Shown: positions 18,577-28,132, counted from the stretch's first letter. The stretch is 64,000 bases of DNA from Lonsdalea britannica (GCF_002111595.1 NZ_LUTN01000016.1:35431-99430), one strand, 5' to 3'. Notes: generated by a model not told the origin, from the letters alone. Made by a program: numbers and translations.

Positions 18577-19830
18577 GTGGTTCAGGCCAACCTGTCCGAA
18601 AAGCTGTTTAAACCATCCTTCAAACATCCGGAAACCTCTACCTTAATCCCGCGCGCCCACCACTCCACCAGCGGGATGCACTCCGCCCTGGAAGGCAGCA
18701 ACAACAATGCCTGGTATCGGATGATTAACCGCCTGATGTGGATTTGGCGCGGCGTCGCCCCGCTGGAAATTGAAGAGGTCTTGTCACGTATCGCCGCCAG
18801 TACGGCCCAGCGCAGCGACGATGCCTTGCTGGATACGGTCATCGGTTATCGCGGCGGAAACTGGATTTATGAATGGGTTGTGCAGGGGATGCGCTGGCAG
18901 CAGCAGGCGGCGGAGAGCGAAAGCGAGCAGGATGACGAAACAAAAGGGCAGTGCTGGCTTAAAGCCGCCATGCTCTACAGCATCGCCGCCTATCCGCACC
19001 TGAAAGGCGATGAGCTTGCCGAGCAGGCGCAGACGATGGCGAATCGCGCCTATGAAGAGGCCGCCACTCTCCTGAGCTACGAGCTGAAAACGCTGTCTAT
19101 TCCAATCGAAGGCGGCGGAACGCTGACCGGTTTTCTGCATCTGCCTTCCCAAGGCAGCGCGCCGTTTCCCACCGTATTGGTGTGCGGCAGCCTGGACCTG
19201 TTGCAAAGCGACTATCACCGCTTATTCCATGACTATCTGGCGCCGGCGGGCATGGCGATGTTGACCATCGATATGCCGTCGGTCGGTTTCTCGTCGCGCT
19301 GGAAGTTGGATCAGGACTCTAGTTTTCTGCATCAGCAGGTGTTGAAAGCCTTGCCGGACGTGCCGTGGGTGGATCATACCCGTGTCGGGGCTTTTGGGTT
19401 TCGCTTCGGCGCCAATATCGCCGTTCGGCTTGCGTATCTGGAATCGCCGCGGCTGAAGGGCGTCGCCTGTCTGGGCCCCGTGGTGCACTCGCTGCTGGCC
19501 GACGCCGTGCGTCAGCAGGACGTGCCGGATATGTACATGGATATTCTCGCCAGCCGACTCGGTATGCCGTCGTCCACCGACGCCGCCTTAAAGGCTGAAA
19601 TGGGACGCTACTCTCTGAAAACACAGGGGTTGCTGGGGCGCCGCTGTCCAACGCCGATGCTCTCCGCCTACTGGAAGGATGACGTGCTCAGTCCGAAGGA
19701 GGAGTCCGAACTCATTGTTAACTCATCGTCTCAGGGGAAGCTGATGGCGGTGAATACCTCACCGGTCTACGAAAGTTTCCACCTCTGTTTACAGCAAATC
19801 AGCCATTGGTTACGGCATCAGCTTCAGTAG
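18577..19830 (+). CDS. frsA: Fermentation-respiration switch protein FrsA (esterase)
   Basis: A protein of about 417 residues with an alpha/beta-hydrolase C-terminal half. [20 protein letters not shown] and [15 protein letters not shown] near the N-terminus are hallmark FrsA sequences; [19 protein letters not shown] takes the nucleophile-elbow position, although the serine is not obvious. In E. coli FrsA was linked to the PTS protein IIAGlc and to carbon-flux control. GTG 18577 is preferred: GGAG stands six bases before it and the product begins [12 protein letters not shown], like the E. coli protein. ATG 18565 overlaps that ribosome site. Confidence 0.93.
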   Translation: MVQANLSEKLFKPSFKHPETSTLIPRAHHSTSGMHSALEGSNNNAWYRMINRLMWIWRGVAPLEIEEVLSRIAASTAQRSDDALLDTVIGYRGGNWIYEWVVQGMRWQQQAAESESEQDDETKGQCWLKAAMLYSIAAYPHLKGDELAEQAQTMANRAYEEAATLLSYELKTLSIPIEGGGTLTGFLHLPSQGSAPFPTVLVCGSLDLLQSDYHRLFHDYLAPAGMAMLTIDMPSVGFSSRWKLDQDSSFLHQQVLKALPDVPWVDHTRVGAFGFRFGANIAVRLAYLESPRLKGVACLGPVVHSLLADAVRQQDVPDMYMDILASRLGMPSSTDAALKAEMGRYSLKTQGLLGRRCPTPMLSAYWKDDVLSPKEESELIVNSSSQGKLMAVNTSPVYESFHLCLQQISHWLRHQLQ

Positions 19831-20027
19831 TGATGTCTTTATCTGCCGCATAATCGTCCCTTTTATCGTCCCATTACCTTGGGTGGGATGGTGATAACGT
19901 ATCCGTTAGCTATGCTATTTAAAAAACGAAATAGCGACGAAGGTAAGCCGCCGCGCGTGCGGCTTTACAGCGCGTGCAAAAAAACATTCCTTCCCAATTG
20001 GATGATAAGCAGCTGGATAACGTTATT

Positions 20028-20579
20028 ATGGAGAGAAGGTGGATCTTACTTGTTCTGATATTTTTGATGTTACCCCTTATGTTAGCCAGGGCCGAGGCGT
20101 CCAATCTTAAAACAGAGATGAGTCAAGTTTCGGCTGCCGACCTCCGCCGAACTGTCTCCGGCATTGTCAGCTACACCCGGTGGCCAACCACCCAAACGGT
20201 TCCTACGCTTTGCGTATTCTCTTCAGCGCATTTTGCTGCCGTGCTCACCGATACTCGTAATGAACAAGATATCCCCACGTTCAATACAATATTAATAGAT
20301 GATGTCGATGATTTTTCGTCCTCGCACTGCGATGCGGTATACTTCGGCAGGGAATCCATTCAAGAGCAGGTCGGAATTTCAAGCCTGGACCCGGCGCATC
20401 CATTACTGACCATTTCGGAACAAAACCCCGAATGTGTCGATGGCAGCGCATTTTGTCTTATCTTCGCGGATAAAAAGGTCAGTTTCTCTGTAAATTTGGA
20501 CTCGTTGTTTCGTACCGGGGTGAAAGTCAGTCCCGAAGTGTTAATGCTTGGTCGTCCGCGGAATGCTAAACATGGATAA
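20028..20579 (+). CDS. yfiR: YfiR-family periplasmic repressor of DgcN
   Basis: A 183-residue protein with signal peptide (MERRWILLVLIFLMLPLMLARAEA). The mature part has the YfiR/DUF4154 pattern: TVSGIVSYTRWP, LCVFSSAHFA, CDAVYFGRES, LLTISEQNPECVDGSAFCLI and a terminal GVKVSPEVLMLGRP. In characterised systems YfiR binds the periplasmic domain of the diguanylate cyclase YfiN/DgcN and blocks it, and YfiB relieves the block; cysteines make it redox-sensitive. The start at 20028 is chosen for the signal peptide. It overlaps dgcN by eight bases, and yfiB follows. Confidence 0.88.
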   Translation: MERRWILLVLIFLMLPLMLARAEASNLKTEMSQVSAADLRRTVSGIVSYTRWPTTQTVPTLCVFSSAHFAAVLTDTRNEQDIPTFNTILIDDVDDFSSSHCDAVYFGRESIQEQVGISSLDPAHPLLTISEQNPECVDGSAFCLIFADKKVSFSVNLDSLFRTGVKVSPEVLMLGRPRNAKHG

Positions 20580-21810
20580 GCCAGCCTCTACGTCCAGTAC
20601 AGTCACCGGCAGAATCACGTTCAGAAATGCCCTGGCTCGTATCAGTACCTTAAGTATCGTCATCACAATGACGGTGTCATGGATGTTGATCACCACGGCG
20701 TCGTTGATTTCATTCAAACAGTATTCTGAGAAGAATCTGCAGTTGCTCGCCAGTACCCTGAGTCAGAGCATCGAGGCCGCTGTCGTGTTCCGCGACGGCG
20801 TGGCGGCCCGTGAAACGCTGAGCACCCTCGGTCAGCAAGGCCAGTTCAGTCAGGCTATCGTCACGGATGCGAACGGCCGAAAAATCACGTTCTGGCAGGC
20901 CGCGGGCAGTGAGCACGCTGACCCCATGAGCCGGGTGATCGCTAAGTGGCTGTTTCCCAGCTCGGTGCTGCAACCTATCTATCATCGGGGCAATCTCGTC
21001 GGTCATATTGAGATTTCGGGCAGCGACGCCCCGGTAAAAAGCTTCGTCTACTTCTCCTTGCTGGTGCTCACGCTGTGCCTGGTTTTCGCCTCGATATTGT
21101 CCGTTATCATCACCCGTCACCTGCACCATGGCCTGATTATGGCGCTGCAAAATATAGCTGAGGTGGTGCACGACATTCGCGAAAACCGTAACTTCGCCCG
21201 GCGAGTACCGTCGGAAAAAATTGTCGAACTGGACATCTTTAGTCAGGATTTCAACAGCCTGCTGGAAGAAATTGAAAGCTGGCAGGAGCAGATCCTGAAA
21301 GAGAACGATTCCTTGCTGAAACGCTCTCTGCACGATGCATTGACGGGGTTGGCTAACCGCACGGCTTTTTGCAGCGCGCTGGAAAACGTGCTGGAAGATG
21401 AAGAGAGCCACAGCCATACGGCTGTACTGTTTATGGATGGCAACCAGTTCAAATACATCAATGATACCTATGGCCACGCGGCTGGCGACAAGGTGTTGAT
21501 AACCATTGCTAAGCGATTGAAATATTGCGCAGGGAAAAAAGACCTTCCGGCGCGATTGGGCGGCGATGAGTTCGCTTTGATCCTGTCTGACGTCCAGGAT
21601 ATGGATGACGTCATGCCCATCGTGAACAAGATCCGGCGCCGTGTAAGCCAGCCGATCGAACTTCAAAATGGCGCGGAAGTTGTGATGTCGCTAAGCATTG
21701 GCGTAGCGATTGCCGATCAGTACTCCACTATAGAGGACCTCCTGGAGCAGGCTGACAAAAACATGTACCTGGAAAAACAAAAATACAGGCGACATGCGTT
21801 AACGAGGTAG
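20572..21810 (+). CDS. dgcN: Diguanylate cyclase DgcN (YfiN)
   Basis: A 412-residue inner-membrane enzyme that makes cyclic di-GMP. Order: a transmembrane segment near residues 27-48, a periplasmic sensor to about 150 (CHASE8 type), a second transmembrane segment (FVYFSLLVLTLCLVFASILS), HAMP, then GGDEF. The active site is RLGGDEFALIL, with DALTGLANRTAF and FMDGNQFKYINDTYGHAAGD before it. The RxxD inhibitory site expected five residues before GGDEF is not seen (GKKDLPAR), so product inhibition may be weak. The start overlaps the yfiR stop. Confidence 0.92.
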   Translation: MDKPASTSSTVTGRITFRNALARISTLSIVITMTVSWMLITTASLISFKQYSEKNLQLLASTLSQSIEAAVVFRDGVAARETLSTLGQQGQFSQAIVTDANGRKITFWQAAGSEHADPMSRVIAKWLFPSSVLQPIYHRGNLVGHIEISGSDAPVKSFVYFSLLVLTLCLVFASILSVIITRHLHHGLIMALQNIAEVVHDIRENRNFARRVPSEKIVELDIFSQDFNSLLEEIESWQEQILKENDSLLKRSLHDALTGLANRTAFCSALENVLEDEESHSHTAVLFMDGNQFKYINDTYGHAAGDKVLITIAKRLKYCAGKKDLPARLGGDEFALILSDVQDMDDVMPIVNKIRRRVSQPIELQNGAEVVMSLSIGVAIADQYSTIEDLLEQADKNMYLEKQKYRRHALTR

Positions 21811-21817
21811 TGGTTGT

Positions 21818-22303
21818 ATGAAATTCAGTCTGCAGTTTGTACTCATTGCTGTCATGGCGCTGGGTTTGGTGGCCTGCCAGTCTCACAAAGGTCCGTTCAC
21901 GCCTGCGCAGGTTGCCGCATTGCAATCGTCCGGATTTAAGGCGAGCGAAGAGGGGTGGACGCTGGGACTCTCGGAAAAGGTCTTGTTCGGGCTCGATCAA
22001 TCCGGGCTGACTCCTCAAAGTCGGGCGGCAATCAAAAGAGTCGCCAACACGTTGTCCGCCGTAGGACTGAGTCATGCCCGCATGGATGGTCATACGGATA
22101 ATACCGGTGATGACCGTTATAACGAGGCGCTCTCCTTGCGCCGAGCGGAAGTCGTCGCGGATGTGTATGCCGCCAGCGCCAATATCCCGCGTAGCCATAT
22201 CCAGACGCGTGGTTTAGGTAAGGATTACCCTATTGCGAGCAATGCGACGGCGCAGGGTAGAGCCGAAAACCGCCGCGTTTCCATCGTCATTACCGCGCCA
22301 TAA
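21818..22303 (+). CDS. yfiB: OmpA-family lipoprotein YfiB
   Basis: A 161-residue outer-membrane lipoprotein. The signal peptide ends in a lipobox, LGLVAC, with the lipidated cysteine at residue 20. The C-terminal half is an OmpA-like peptidoglycan-binding domain: DGHTDNTGDDRYNEALSLRRA and the TRGLGKDYPIASNATAQGRA stretch, then ENRRVSIVI. In the YfiBNR system it captures YfiR and so frees DgcN. It follows dgcN by seven bases. Confidence 0.9.
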   Translation: MKFSLQFVLIAVMALGLVACQSHKGPFTPAQVAALQSSGFKASEEGWTLGLSEKVLFGLDQSGLTPQSRAAIKRVANTLSAVGLSHARMDGHTDNTGDDRYNEALSLRRAEVVADVYAASANIPRSHIQTRGLGKDYPIASNATAQGRAENRRVSIVITAP

Positions 22304-22428
22304 TCTGTCCCCTCTGGCGGTAGGCGTCGACAAAAACGCCTGTCGTCAAGCCTTATTTCTCCCGCGATTAAGTTGAAAAATGCGGCATCTCTGCTAATAA
22401 CTTAATGTTAAAACTGGGAGAATGCCGA

Positions 22429-22803
22429 ATGACATTACCGTGTGGACATACGCGACACCGTTTGATTAAAAATTTCACCTCTTTGGGTCCTTATTTGCGG
22501 GAAGGCCAGTGCCATGATTTCTACTTCTTCTTTGACTGTCTGGCGATGTGCGTCGATGTCAAAGCGGAACCGGAAAAGCGCGAATTTTGGGGCTGGTGGT
22601 TGGATTTGGATGCGCAGGGACAAAGTATGACTTACTCGTATCGTTATGGCTTGTTTGATGAAGCCGGTAACTGGTCTGAAATCAAATTCAAAGACAAAGC
22701 AATCACCGAAAAAGTACACACCACGCGGGAAAGTTTCCACAAACGACTGGAAGTCTTGGTGCAGCAGCTCGACCCCCCTTATTCCTTAACGGAAAGACCG
22801 TAA
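22429..22803 (+). CDS. crl: Sigma-S binding protein Crl
   Basis: A 124-residue protein that helps sigma-S bind core RNA polymerase and so favours the general stress regulon and curli. MTLPCGHTRHRLIKNFTSLG, FFFDCLAMCVDVK and REFWGWWLDLDAQGQSMTYS are near-identical in pattern to E. coli Crl, including the sigma-S-contacting region. Start set at ATG 22429, with GGGAG nine bases upstream. The usual enterobacterial neighbour phoE is absent between it and proB. Confidence 0.95.
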   Translation: MTLPCGHTRHRLIKNFTSLGPYLREGQCHDFYFFFDCLAMCVDVKAEPEKREFWGWWLDLDAQGQSMTYSYRYGLFDEAGNWSEIKFKDKAITEKVHTTRESFHKRLEVLVQQLDPPYSLTERP

Positions 22804-22930
22804 CGCCCCTTCAGGTCATAGGCCTGTGTCGGTTTTTTTCGCGTTGTGCCTGTTGGCATAACGCGTCTCTCCTGTTACAACGTTTTCTTCACCATCATCT
22901 TTTTTTATACAACGCAATGGCAGAAAAATT

Positions 22931-24034
22931 ATGAGTGGCAGCCAAACGATGGTTGTAAAACTGGGCACCAGCGTGCTGACAGGCGGGTCTTCTCGCCTCA
23001 ACCGGGCCCATATCGTAGAACTTGTGCGTCAGTGCGCGCAGTTGCATGCCGCAGGGCATCGCATTGTTATTGTTACCTCTGGCGCTATCGCCGCAGGCCG
23101 GGAGCACCTCGGCTATCCCGATCTCCCCGTGAATGTCGCGACCAAGCAGCTATTAGCCGCCGTCGGGCAAAGCCGTCTAATCCAGCTGTGGGAACAGCTG
23201 TTCTCGATTTATGGTATCCACATCGGCCAGATGTTGCTGACCCGTGCGGATATGGAAGATCGAGAACGCTTCCTGAATGCGCGCGACACGATGCGTGCAT
23301 TGCTGGATAATCGCGTTGTTCCGGTTGTTAATGAGAACGACGCGGTCGCGACATTGGAAATCAAGGTCGGCGATAACGACAACCTATCGGCGCTGGTCGC
23401 CATTATGGCGGACGCCGACAAACTGTTACTGCTCACCGATCAAAAGGGCCTCTTTACTGCCGATCCGCGTGACAACCCGGATGCGAAGCTGATTAGTGAC
23501 GTTCAGACCATCACCGATGAGCTGCGTCACGTCGCGGGCGGCAGCGTATCCGGTCTGGGCACAGGCGGTATGTCGACCAAAATTCAGGCGGCCGAAGTGG
23601 CCTGCCGCGCGGGGATCGACGTCATCATCGCGGAAGGTTGCCGACCGGGCGTGATTGGCGATGTCATGAACAATGTGTCGGTTGGTACTCACTTCCATGC
23701 CGTTGACGAACCGCTTGAAAAACGGAAACGTTGGATTTTCGGTGCGCCTCCGGCAGGTGAGATCATTGTGGATGACGGCGCACTCTCCGCCATCCAGGAA
23801 CGCGGCAGCTCTCTGCTGCCAAAAGGCATTCGGGAAGTGACAGGGATTTTCTCCCGTGGCGAAGTCATCCGCGTACGCAGCCTGTCCGGTCGGGATTTGG
23901 CCCATGCGGTCACTCGCTACAACAGTGATGCACTGCGCATGATTGCGGGCCATCACTCGCAGGAGATCGAAGATATTCTCGGATACGAATACGGTCCGGT
24001 GGCGGTCCATCGGGACGACATGATTATCAATTAA
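22931..24034 (+). CDS. proB: Glutamate 5-kinase
   Basis: A 367-residue enzyme for the first committed step of proline synthesis. The amino-acid kinase domain shows [34 protein letters not shown] and [12 protein letters not shown]; the C-terminal PUA domain begins near residue 275. Feedback inhibition by proline is typical for the family. ProA follows after ten bases, giving the standard proBA operon. Confidence 0.97.
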   Translation: MSGSQTMVVKLGTSVLTGGSSRLNRAHIVELVRQCAQLHAAGHRIVIVTSGAIAAGREHLGYPDLPVNVATKQLLAAVGQSRLIQLWEQLFSIYGIHIGQMLLTRADMEDRERFLNARDTMRALLDNRVVPVVNENDAVATLEIKVGDNDNLSALVAIMADADKLLLLTDQKGLFTADPRDNPDAKLISDVQTITDELRHVAGGSVSGLGTGGMSTKIQAAEVACRAGIDVIIAEGCRPGVIGDVMNNVSVGTHFHAVDEPLEKRKRWIFGAPPAGEIIVDDGALSAIQERGSSLLPKGIREVTGIFSRGEVIRVRSLSGRDLAHAVTRYNSDALRMIAGHHSQEIEDILGYEYGPVAVHRDDMIIN

Positions 24035-24044
24035 GGAGTACGCG

Positions 24045-25298
24045 GTGCTTGAACAAATGGGCAAAGCGGCAAAACAGGCCTCTTATCAACTGGCGGCCTT
24101 GAGCACCAGTCAGAAAAATCAGGCCCTTATCGCGATAGCCGATCTGCTGGAAGCGGAGAGCGCCTCTATTCTGTCCGCTAACGAACAGGACGTTGCCGCC
24201 GCGCGCGAAGAGGGACTGAGCGAAGCGATGCTGGACCGTCTTCAACTGACGCCAGCACGTCTGGCCGCGATCGCGAGCGACGTACGTCAGGTTTGCAGCC
24301 TCAACGATCCGGTCGGCGAAGTGATGGATGGACGTATTCTGGACAACGGTCTCAAGCTGGAACGTCGGCGCGTGCCGCTGGGCGTGGTTGGGGTGATCTA
24401 TGAAGCGCGTCCCAATGTGACGGTTGATGTGGCGAGTCTGTGCCTGAAAACCGGCAACGCGGCTATTCTGCGCGGCGGGAAAGAAACGTATCGCACCAAC
24501 GTGGCGACGGTCAGCGTAATCCAACGGGCATTGACGCAGTGCGGTTTACCCGCTGCGGCGATCCAGGCGATTGAGAAGCCGGACCGCGAACTTGTGAACC
24601 AGCTGCTGAAACTCGATCGCTACGTAGACATGCTGATCCCCCGCGGCGGCGCCGGTCTTCACAAACTCTGCCGTGAACAGTCGACCATCCCCGTGATCAC
24701 CGGCGGTATCGGCGTTTGCCATACTTACGTCGATGAGTCGATGGAGTTCGAACCCGCACTGCGCATCATCGTGAACGCGAAAACCCAGCGTCCCAGCACC
24801 TGCAACACGTTGGAAACGCTGCTGGTGAATCAGCGTATTGCGCAGGATTTCCTGCCACAGCTGAGCGCGGCGATGCACAAAAGCGGCGTCACGCTGCATG
24901 CCTGCCCACGTTCCTTGCCGTTGCTGAGCGAGGGACCGGCGAAGGTGATCGCAGTCGAAGCCGCTGACTTTGATGATGAATGGCTGTCGCTGGACCTGAA
25001 TGTCGCGCTGGTGGACGATCTCGACGATGCCGTCTCCCATATCCGTGAACACGGTACGCAGCACTCAGATGCGATTCTGACGCGTTCACTGAGCCGTGCG
25101 GAACAGTTTGTCCGTGAGGTCGATTCTTCCGCCGTTTACGTGAATGCCAGCACCCGTTTCACCGACGGCGGACAGTTCGGACTGGGCGCAGAAGTGGCCG
25201 TCAGCACGCAGAAACTGCATGCGCGCGGCCCGATGGGACTGGAAGCGCTCACCACCTACAAGTGGATTGGCTACGGCGACGATCTCGTCCGCGCTTAA
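24045..25298 (+). CDS. proA: Glutamate-5-semialdehyde dehydrogenase (gamma-glutamyl phosphate reductase)
   Basis: A 417-residue NADPH-dependent aldehyde-dehydrogenase-fold enzyme that reduces gamma-glutamyl phosphate. The catalytic cysteine lies in [15 protein letters not shown] near residue 255; [20 protein letters not shown] and GGKETYRTN near residue 130 are family marks. AAGGAG precedes the GTG start. It is the second gene of proBA and lies next to thrW, the classic integration site. Confidence 0.97.
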   Translation: MLEQMGKAAKQASYQLAALSTSQKNQALIAIADLLEAESASILSANEQDVAAAREEGLSEAMLDRLQLTPARLAAIASDVRQVCSLNDPVGEVMDGRILDNGLKLERRRVPLGVVGVIYEARPNVTVDVASLCLKTGNAAILRGGKETYRTNVATVSVIQRALTQCGLPAAAIQAIEKPDRELVNQLLKLDRYVDMLIPRGGAGLHKLCREQSTIPVITGGIGVCHTYVDESMEFEPALRIIVNAKTQRPSTCNTLETLLVNQRIAQDFLPQLSAAMHKSGVTLHACPRSLPLLSEGPAKVIAVEAADFDDEWLSLDLNVALVDDLDDAVSHIREHGTQHSDAILTRSLSRAEQFVREVDSSAVYVNASTRFTDGGQFGLGAEVAVSTQKLHARGPMGLEALTTYKWIGYGDDLVRA

Positions 25299-25304
25299 TC
25301 GTCT

Positions 25305-25393
25305 GTGTTATAGCGGGTTGGAGATTTATAACAGGCTGCTATAACACGAAAAAAGCGCTCGGCTGTCCGATTATAAAATCGGCAGACGAGCGC
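25305..25393. terminator. Two hairpins between proA and thrW
   Basis: GTGTTATAGC (25305-25314) and GCTATAACAC (25338-25347) pair perfectly just after the proA stop. A second, longer hairpin joins GCGCTCG (25355-25361) and CGAGCGC (25387-25393) with an inner CCGATT/AATCGG stem. The A run before the second becomes T6 on the minus strand, so it would terminate leftward transcription well; the first may end proBA messages. Confidence 0.6.
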
Positions 25394-25400
25394 CAGATGC

Positions 25401-25429
25401 TTGACTTGCCGGCATGATTTCACTAGTTT
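25401..25429 (+). promoter_or_regulatory. thrW promoter
   Basis: TTGACT at 25401-25406 and TAGTTT at 25424-25429 are spaced by 17 bases and lie 46 bases before the tRNA. Confidence 0.6.
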
Positions 25430-25474
25430 GTCACTCCGTAACACATCGTCAGGCATTCGCAGGGCGACCAAAAA

Positions 25475-25550
25475 GCCGATATAGCTCAGTTGGTAGAGCA
25501 GCGCATTCGTAATGCGAAGGTCGTAGGTTCGACTCCTATTATCGGCACCA
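25475..25550 (+). tRNA. thrW: tRNA-Thr (anticodon CGT)
   Basis: A 76-base cloverleaf. The acceptor stem GCCGATA pairs with TATCGGC and the encoded CCA ends at 25550. The D arm contains AGCTCAGTTGGTAGAGC, the anticodon loop is TTCGTAA with CGT at 25508-25510, and the T arm contains GGTTCGACTCC. Position after proA and anticodon match enterobacterial thrW. Its 3' end is repeated at 43181, so it is the attachment site of the adjacent island and remains intact. Confidence 0.97.
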
Positions 25551-25560
25551 TTCAAACATC
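25534..25560. repeat. attL core at the thrW 3' end
   Basis: TCCTATTATCGGCACCATT at 25534-25552 recurs exactly at 43181-43199. The similarity continues with CAAACATC against TCAACATC, giving about 27 bases with two differences. Confidence 0.88.
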
Positions 25561-25664
25561 TCCCAACGTCTACTAAAGTTCACTAAAACCCCTTATACTC
25601 TGCGTTGTGTCGCTCCTGATAGTATTTTCACGTCTACTGACATACCCCAAAATCTACATGCTTC

Positions 25665-25715
25665 TGGGGGTACATTCGGGGGTATGTTCTGTTCGGTCTT
25701 GTGGAGATACCCCCA
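25665..25715. promoter_or_regulatory. Putative integrase arm-binding sites and integrase promoter region
   Basis: TGGGGGTAC and GGGGGTAT lie as a direct pair 13 bases apart at 25665-25685, and the inverse ATACCCCCA touches the integrase start codon at 25707-25715. The same direct pair, with equal spacing, stands at 43099-43119 near the other end of the element. This is what arm sites of a tyrosine integrase would look like and suggests autoregulation of int. Confidence 0.55.
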
Positions 25716-26930
25716 ATGAAGCTCAACGCCCGCCAGGTTGATACCGCTAAGCCAAAGGATAAACCCTATAAACTTGCTGATGGTGGTGGGCTTTATCTTC
25801 TGGTTAACCCAAATGGCGCACGATACTGGAGACTCAAGTATCGGGTGGCCGGGAAAGAGAAGTTGCTCGCTTTAGGTGTGTATCCAGACGTTACCCTAGC
25901 CGACGCGCGTTCTAAACGTGATGAGGCAAAAAGGGGTATCGCTGGGGGTATCGATCCTAACGAAGCAAAGCGGGAAGAAAAGGCCACACGCGAAGCTCAG
26001 GTAAACAACACATTCCATGACATCGCTACAGAGTGGCATACGAGTAAGTTAAAGAAGTGGTCTCCCGGATATGCCTCCGACATTATGGAAGCATTCAAAA
26101 AAGACGTGTTTCCCTACATTGGCAAAAAGCCAATTGCAGAGATTAAGCCGCTTGAACTGCTGAATGTACTTCGTCGAATGGAGGGTAGAGGGGCTACGGA
26201 GAAAGCTAAAAAAGTGCGGCAGCGTTGCGGTGAGGTTTTTCGTTACGCCATCGTTACTGGCAGGGCTGAATATAATCCCGCTCCAGATCTCACTAGTGCC
26301 ATGCAGGGGCATGAATCCAACCACTACCCTTTCCTGAATGCGCAAGAGCTTCCCGCATTTTTTGAGGCGCTATCACGCTACTCAGGTAGTGAGCTGGTGG
26401 TATTGGCTGCGCGTTTGCTAATCATTACCGGTTTAAGAACTGGCGAACTGCGTGGGGCTATGTGGCAGGAAATCGATGCTGATGATGCGGTGTGGGAAAT
26501 CCCGGCAGAGCGAATGAAAATGCGCCGCCCGCATTTAGTTCCTTTGTCATCACAGGCCCAAGCCATTATCGCGCGTATTCGGGAAATGACAGGGCGCTAT
26601 TCCTATATGTTCCCTGGACGTAATGACCCGCGTAAAACCATGAGCGAGGCCAGCATTAACCAGATTTTCAAGCGCATTGGATATGCAGGGAAAGTGACAG
26701 GTCACGGATTCCGCCACACAATGAGCACCATTCTCCACGAACAAGGCTACAACACCGCGTGGATTGAAACACAGCTGGCACACGTTGATAAGAACAGTAT
26801 TCGCGGCACCTACAATCACGCCCAGTATCTGGATGGCCGCCGTGAAATGCTTCAGTGGTATGCCGACTATATGGACGTGTTGGAGCATGGTGAAAACGTG
26901 GTTCACGGGCGTTTTGGTCAATCCTTATGA
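25716..26930 (+). CDS. int: P4-type tyrosine integrase
   Basis: A 404-residue site-specific recombinase that would integrate and excise the element at thrW. The N-terminal arm-binding domain (residues 1-85; KPYKLADGGGLYLLV) is the DUF4102 type of P4 integrases. The catalytic domain shows TGLRTGELRG (first Arg), HGFRHTMSTILHE (His-x-x-Arg), and QLAHVDKNSIRGTYNHAQYL with the nucleophilic tyrosine near residue 375. Start at 25716 is supported by GGAG eight bases upstream; the frame can be read 15 bases further. It is the first gene after attL and reads inward. Confidence 0.95.
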   Translation: MKLNARQVDTAKPKDKPYKLADGGGLYLLVNPNGARYWRLKYRVAGKEKLLALGVYPDVTLADARSKRDEAKRGIAGGIDPNEAKREEKATREAQVNNTFHDIATEWHTSKLKKWSPGYASDIMEAFKKDVFPYIGKKPIAEIKPLELLNVLRRMEGRGATEKAKKVRQRCGEVFRYAIVTGRAEYNPAPDLTSAMQGHESNHYPFLNAQELPAFFEALSRYSGSELVVLAARLLIITGLRTGELRGAMWQEIDADDAVWEIPAERMKMRRPHLVPLSSQAQAIIARIREMTGRYSYMFPGRNDPRKTMSEASINQIFKRIGYAGKVTGHGFRHTMSTILHEQGYNTAWIETQLAHVDKNSIRGTYNHAQYLDGRREMLQWYADYMDVLEHGENVVHGRFGQSL

Positions 26931-27073
26931 CTGGATGAATAGACAGTGATAGTAGATGTGGGTAGACTTCTGTAGACGAATAAAGAATAGGCTATGTCTA
27001 GGCTGATCCCCAAAAACCCGTACACCTCTGCGGGCTGGCATAGCCGCCAAAATCAGAGGGCGTGAGGTGGCGT

Positions 27074-27439
27074 ATGCTTAATCCAGCGATAGAGCTAAAA
27101 GCTAAAAAGCAGCAATTCATAAGCATTAGAGAACTGATTATTCGAATCGAGTCTAAATATCCCGATATGACAAGGGATCAGATAGCGAACTGGATAATTA
27201 TCCGGCTAGATGAAGAGCAGGAATATGCTCCTAGCCTGCTAATACAAGATGCTCGTGGAATAACTAGAAGACCTTCCTCCAGTGACCCATTTTTAAGTGC
27301 ATATGAGCTGTTAAATCGGGTTATGGCGAGTCCCAATATGGATAACCCACCGTACGAAGGGTGGACACCATCTATGACGAGGACAGGGCAGGAAAAAAGC
27401 ACTGCAGACCTTAACTTTGATGATGATATTCCATTTTGA
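27074..27439 (+). CDS. Uncharacterised island protein, first gene of an AT-rich pair
   Basis: A 121-residue protein I do not recognise. It begins MLNPAIELKAKKQQFISIRE with GAGG six bases upstream. The first 60 residues are charged and probably helical; the last 50 are proline-rich and end in an acidic LNFDDDIPF, a C-terminus like those used to bind SSB or sliding-clamp partners. It is followed after nine bases by an equally AT-rich gene, and the two form a unit between int and alpA, the place where P4-type satellites commonly carry variable cargo. No function can be assigned. Confidence 0.65.
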   Translation: MLNPAIELKAKKQQFISIRELIIRIESKYPDMTRDQIANWIIIRLDEEQEYAPSLLIQDARGITRRPSSSDPFLSAYELLNRVMASPNMDNPPYEGWTPSMTRTGQEKSTADLNFDDDIPF

Positions 27440-27448
27440 GGTGATGTT

Positions 27449-28132
27449 ATGAATTCGTTTGATTTTTTAGGTTTTAACCGTTCGGAGATAGAAAAGACTT
27501 TAGGCCTAAACCTCCACGATAATCTATTAGAATATAATATCGGGTTGAAAAAAAATTTAGATAGCTGGCTTGTTCCTTATCTTTCACGCGATAATATTCT
27601 ATTAAGTGATGCTGCTTGTTTAATTATTGGTGCTAATCCTAGGTTGAGCTTAGGAGGAGAGAAAAATAATGAATGTGAATCTTATAAAGAATCACTATGG
27701 GACGCCATTGATAATGGTAAGCTAAACGCAAGGGATATTTCGCACTACGATAATATGGATCAAGACCGTCGAGACTGTGTGCTTGTTCGTAGTGAAGTCG
27801 AAAAATGGGTTGCTGAGCATGAATTTAATTGGCCTTTACCTCTACAGCAATCACAGGTAATCGAAAATACCAATCAGGTGTACCTTGACCAGTGGGGAGA
27901 GTTCCCTGGTAAAAATACAGCACTTATGATGATTGCTGGTATGGCTATTGCGCTTGAAAAATCGAGTAAATCTTTTCGGAATGGAGATCGGTTAAATAAG
28001 CTCTCTATAGCCAGAGCTGTAGCTCACAATCTAGCGGCATTGGGCTATCAGGGGATGGTTGTAACAGAGAAGCAAATGACTAACCTGATTAAAGAGGCTT
28101 TAGAAATCACTTTGCCTGATAGTGAGGAGTAG
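27449..28132 (+). CDS. Uncharacterised island protein, second gene of the AT-rich pair
   Basis: A 227-residue protein without a family I can name. Low GC marks it as foreign even within the island. LLSDAACLIIGANPRL near residue 52 and VLVRSEVEKWVAEHEFNWPLP near 110 resemble winged-helix/excisionase-like modules of other enterobacterial island proteins (a helix that presents alanines, then an Arg-x-x-Val-x-x-Trp element). The C-terminal LNKLSIARAVAHNLAALGYQ could be a second helix-turn-helix. A DNA-binding role is a guess. It is coupled to the 121-residue gene. About 200 bases without a gene follow before alpA. Confidence 0.65.
   Translation: MNSFDFLGFNRSEIEKTLGLNLHDNLLEYNIGLKKNLDSWLVPYLSRDNILLSDAACLIIGANPRLSLGGEKNNECESYKESLWDAIDNGKLNARDISHYDNMDQDRRDCVLVRSEVEKWVAEHEFNWPLPLQQSQVIENTNQVYLDQWGEFPGKNTALMMIAGMAIALEKSSKSFRNGDRLNKLSIARAVAHNLAALGYQGMVVTEKQMTNLIKEALEITLPDSEE

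Noticed and set aside
20710..21666. 318-codon minus-strand frame opposite dgcN
   Set aside because: Lies antisense to the GGDEF enzyme; composition is that of a reverse-strand shadow.
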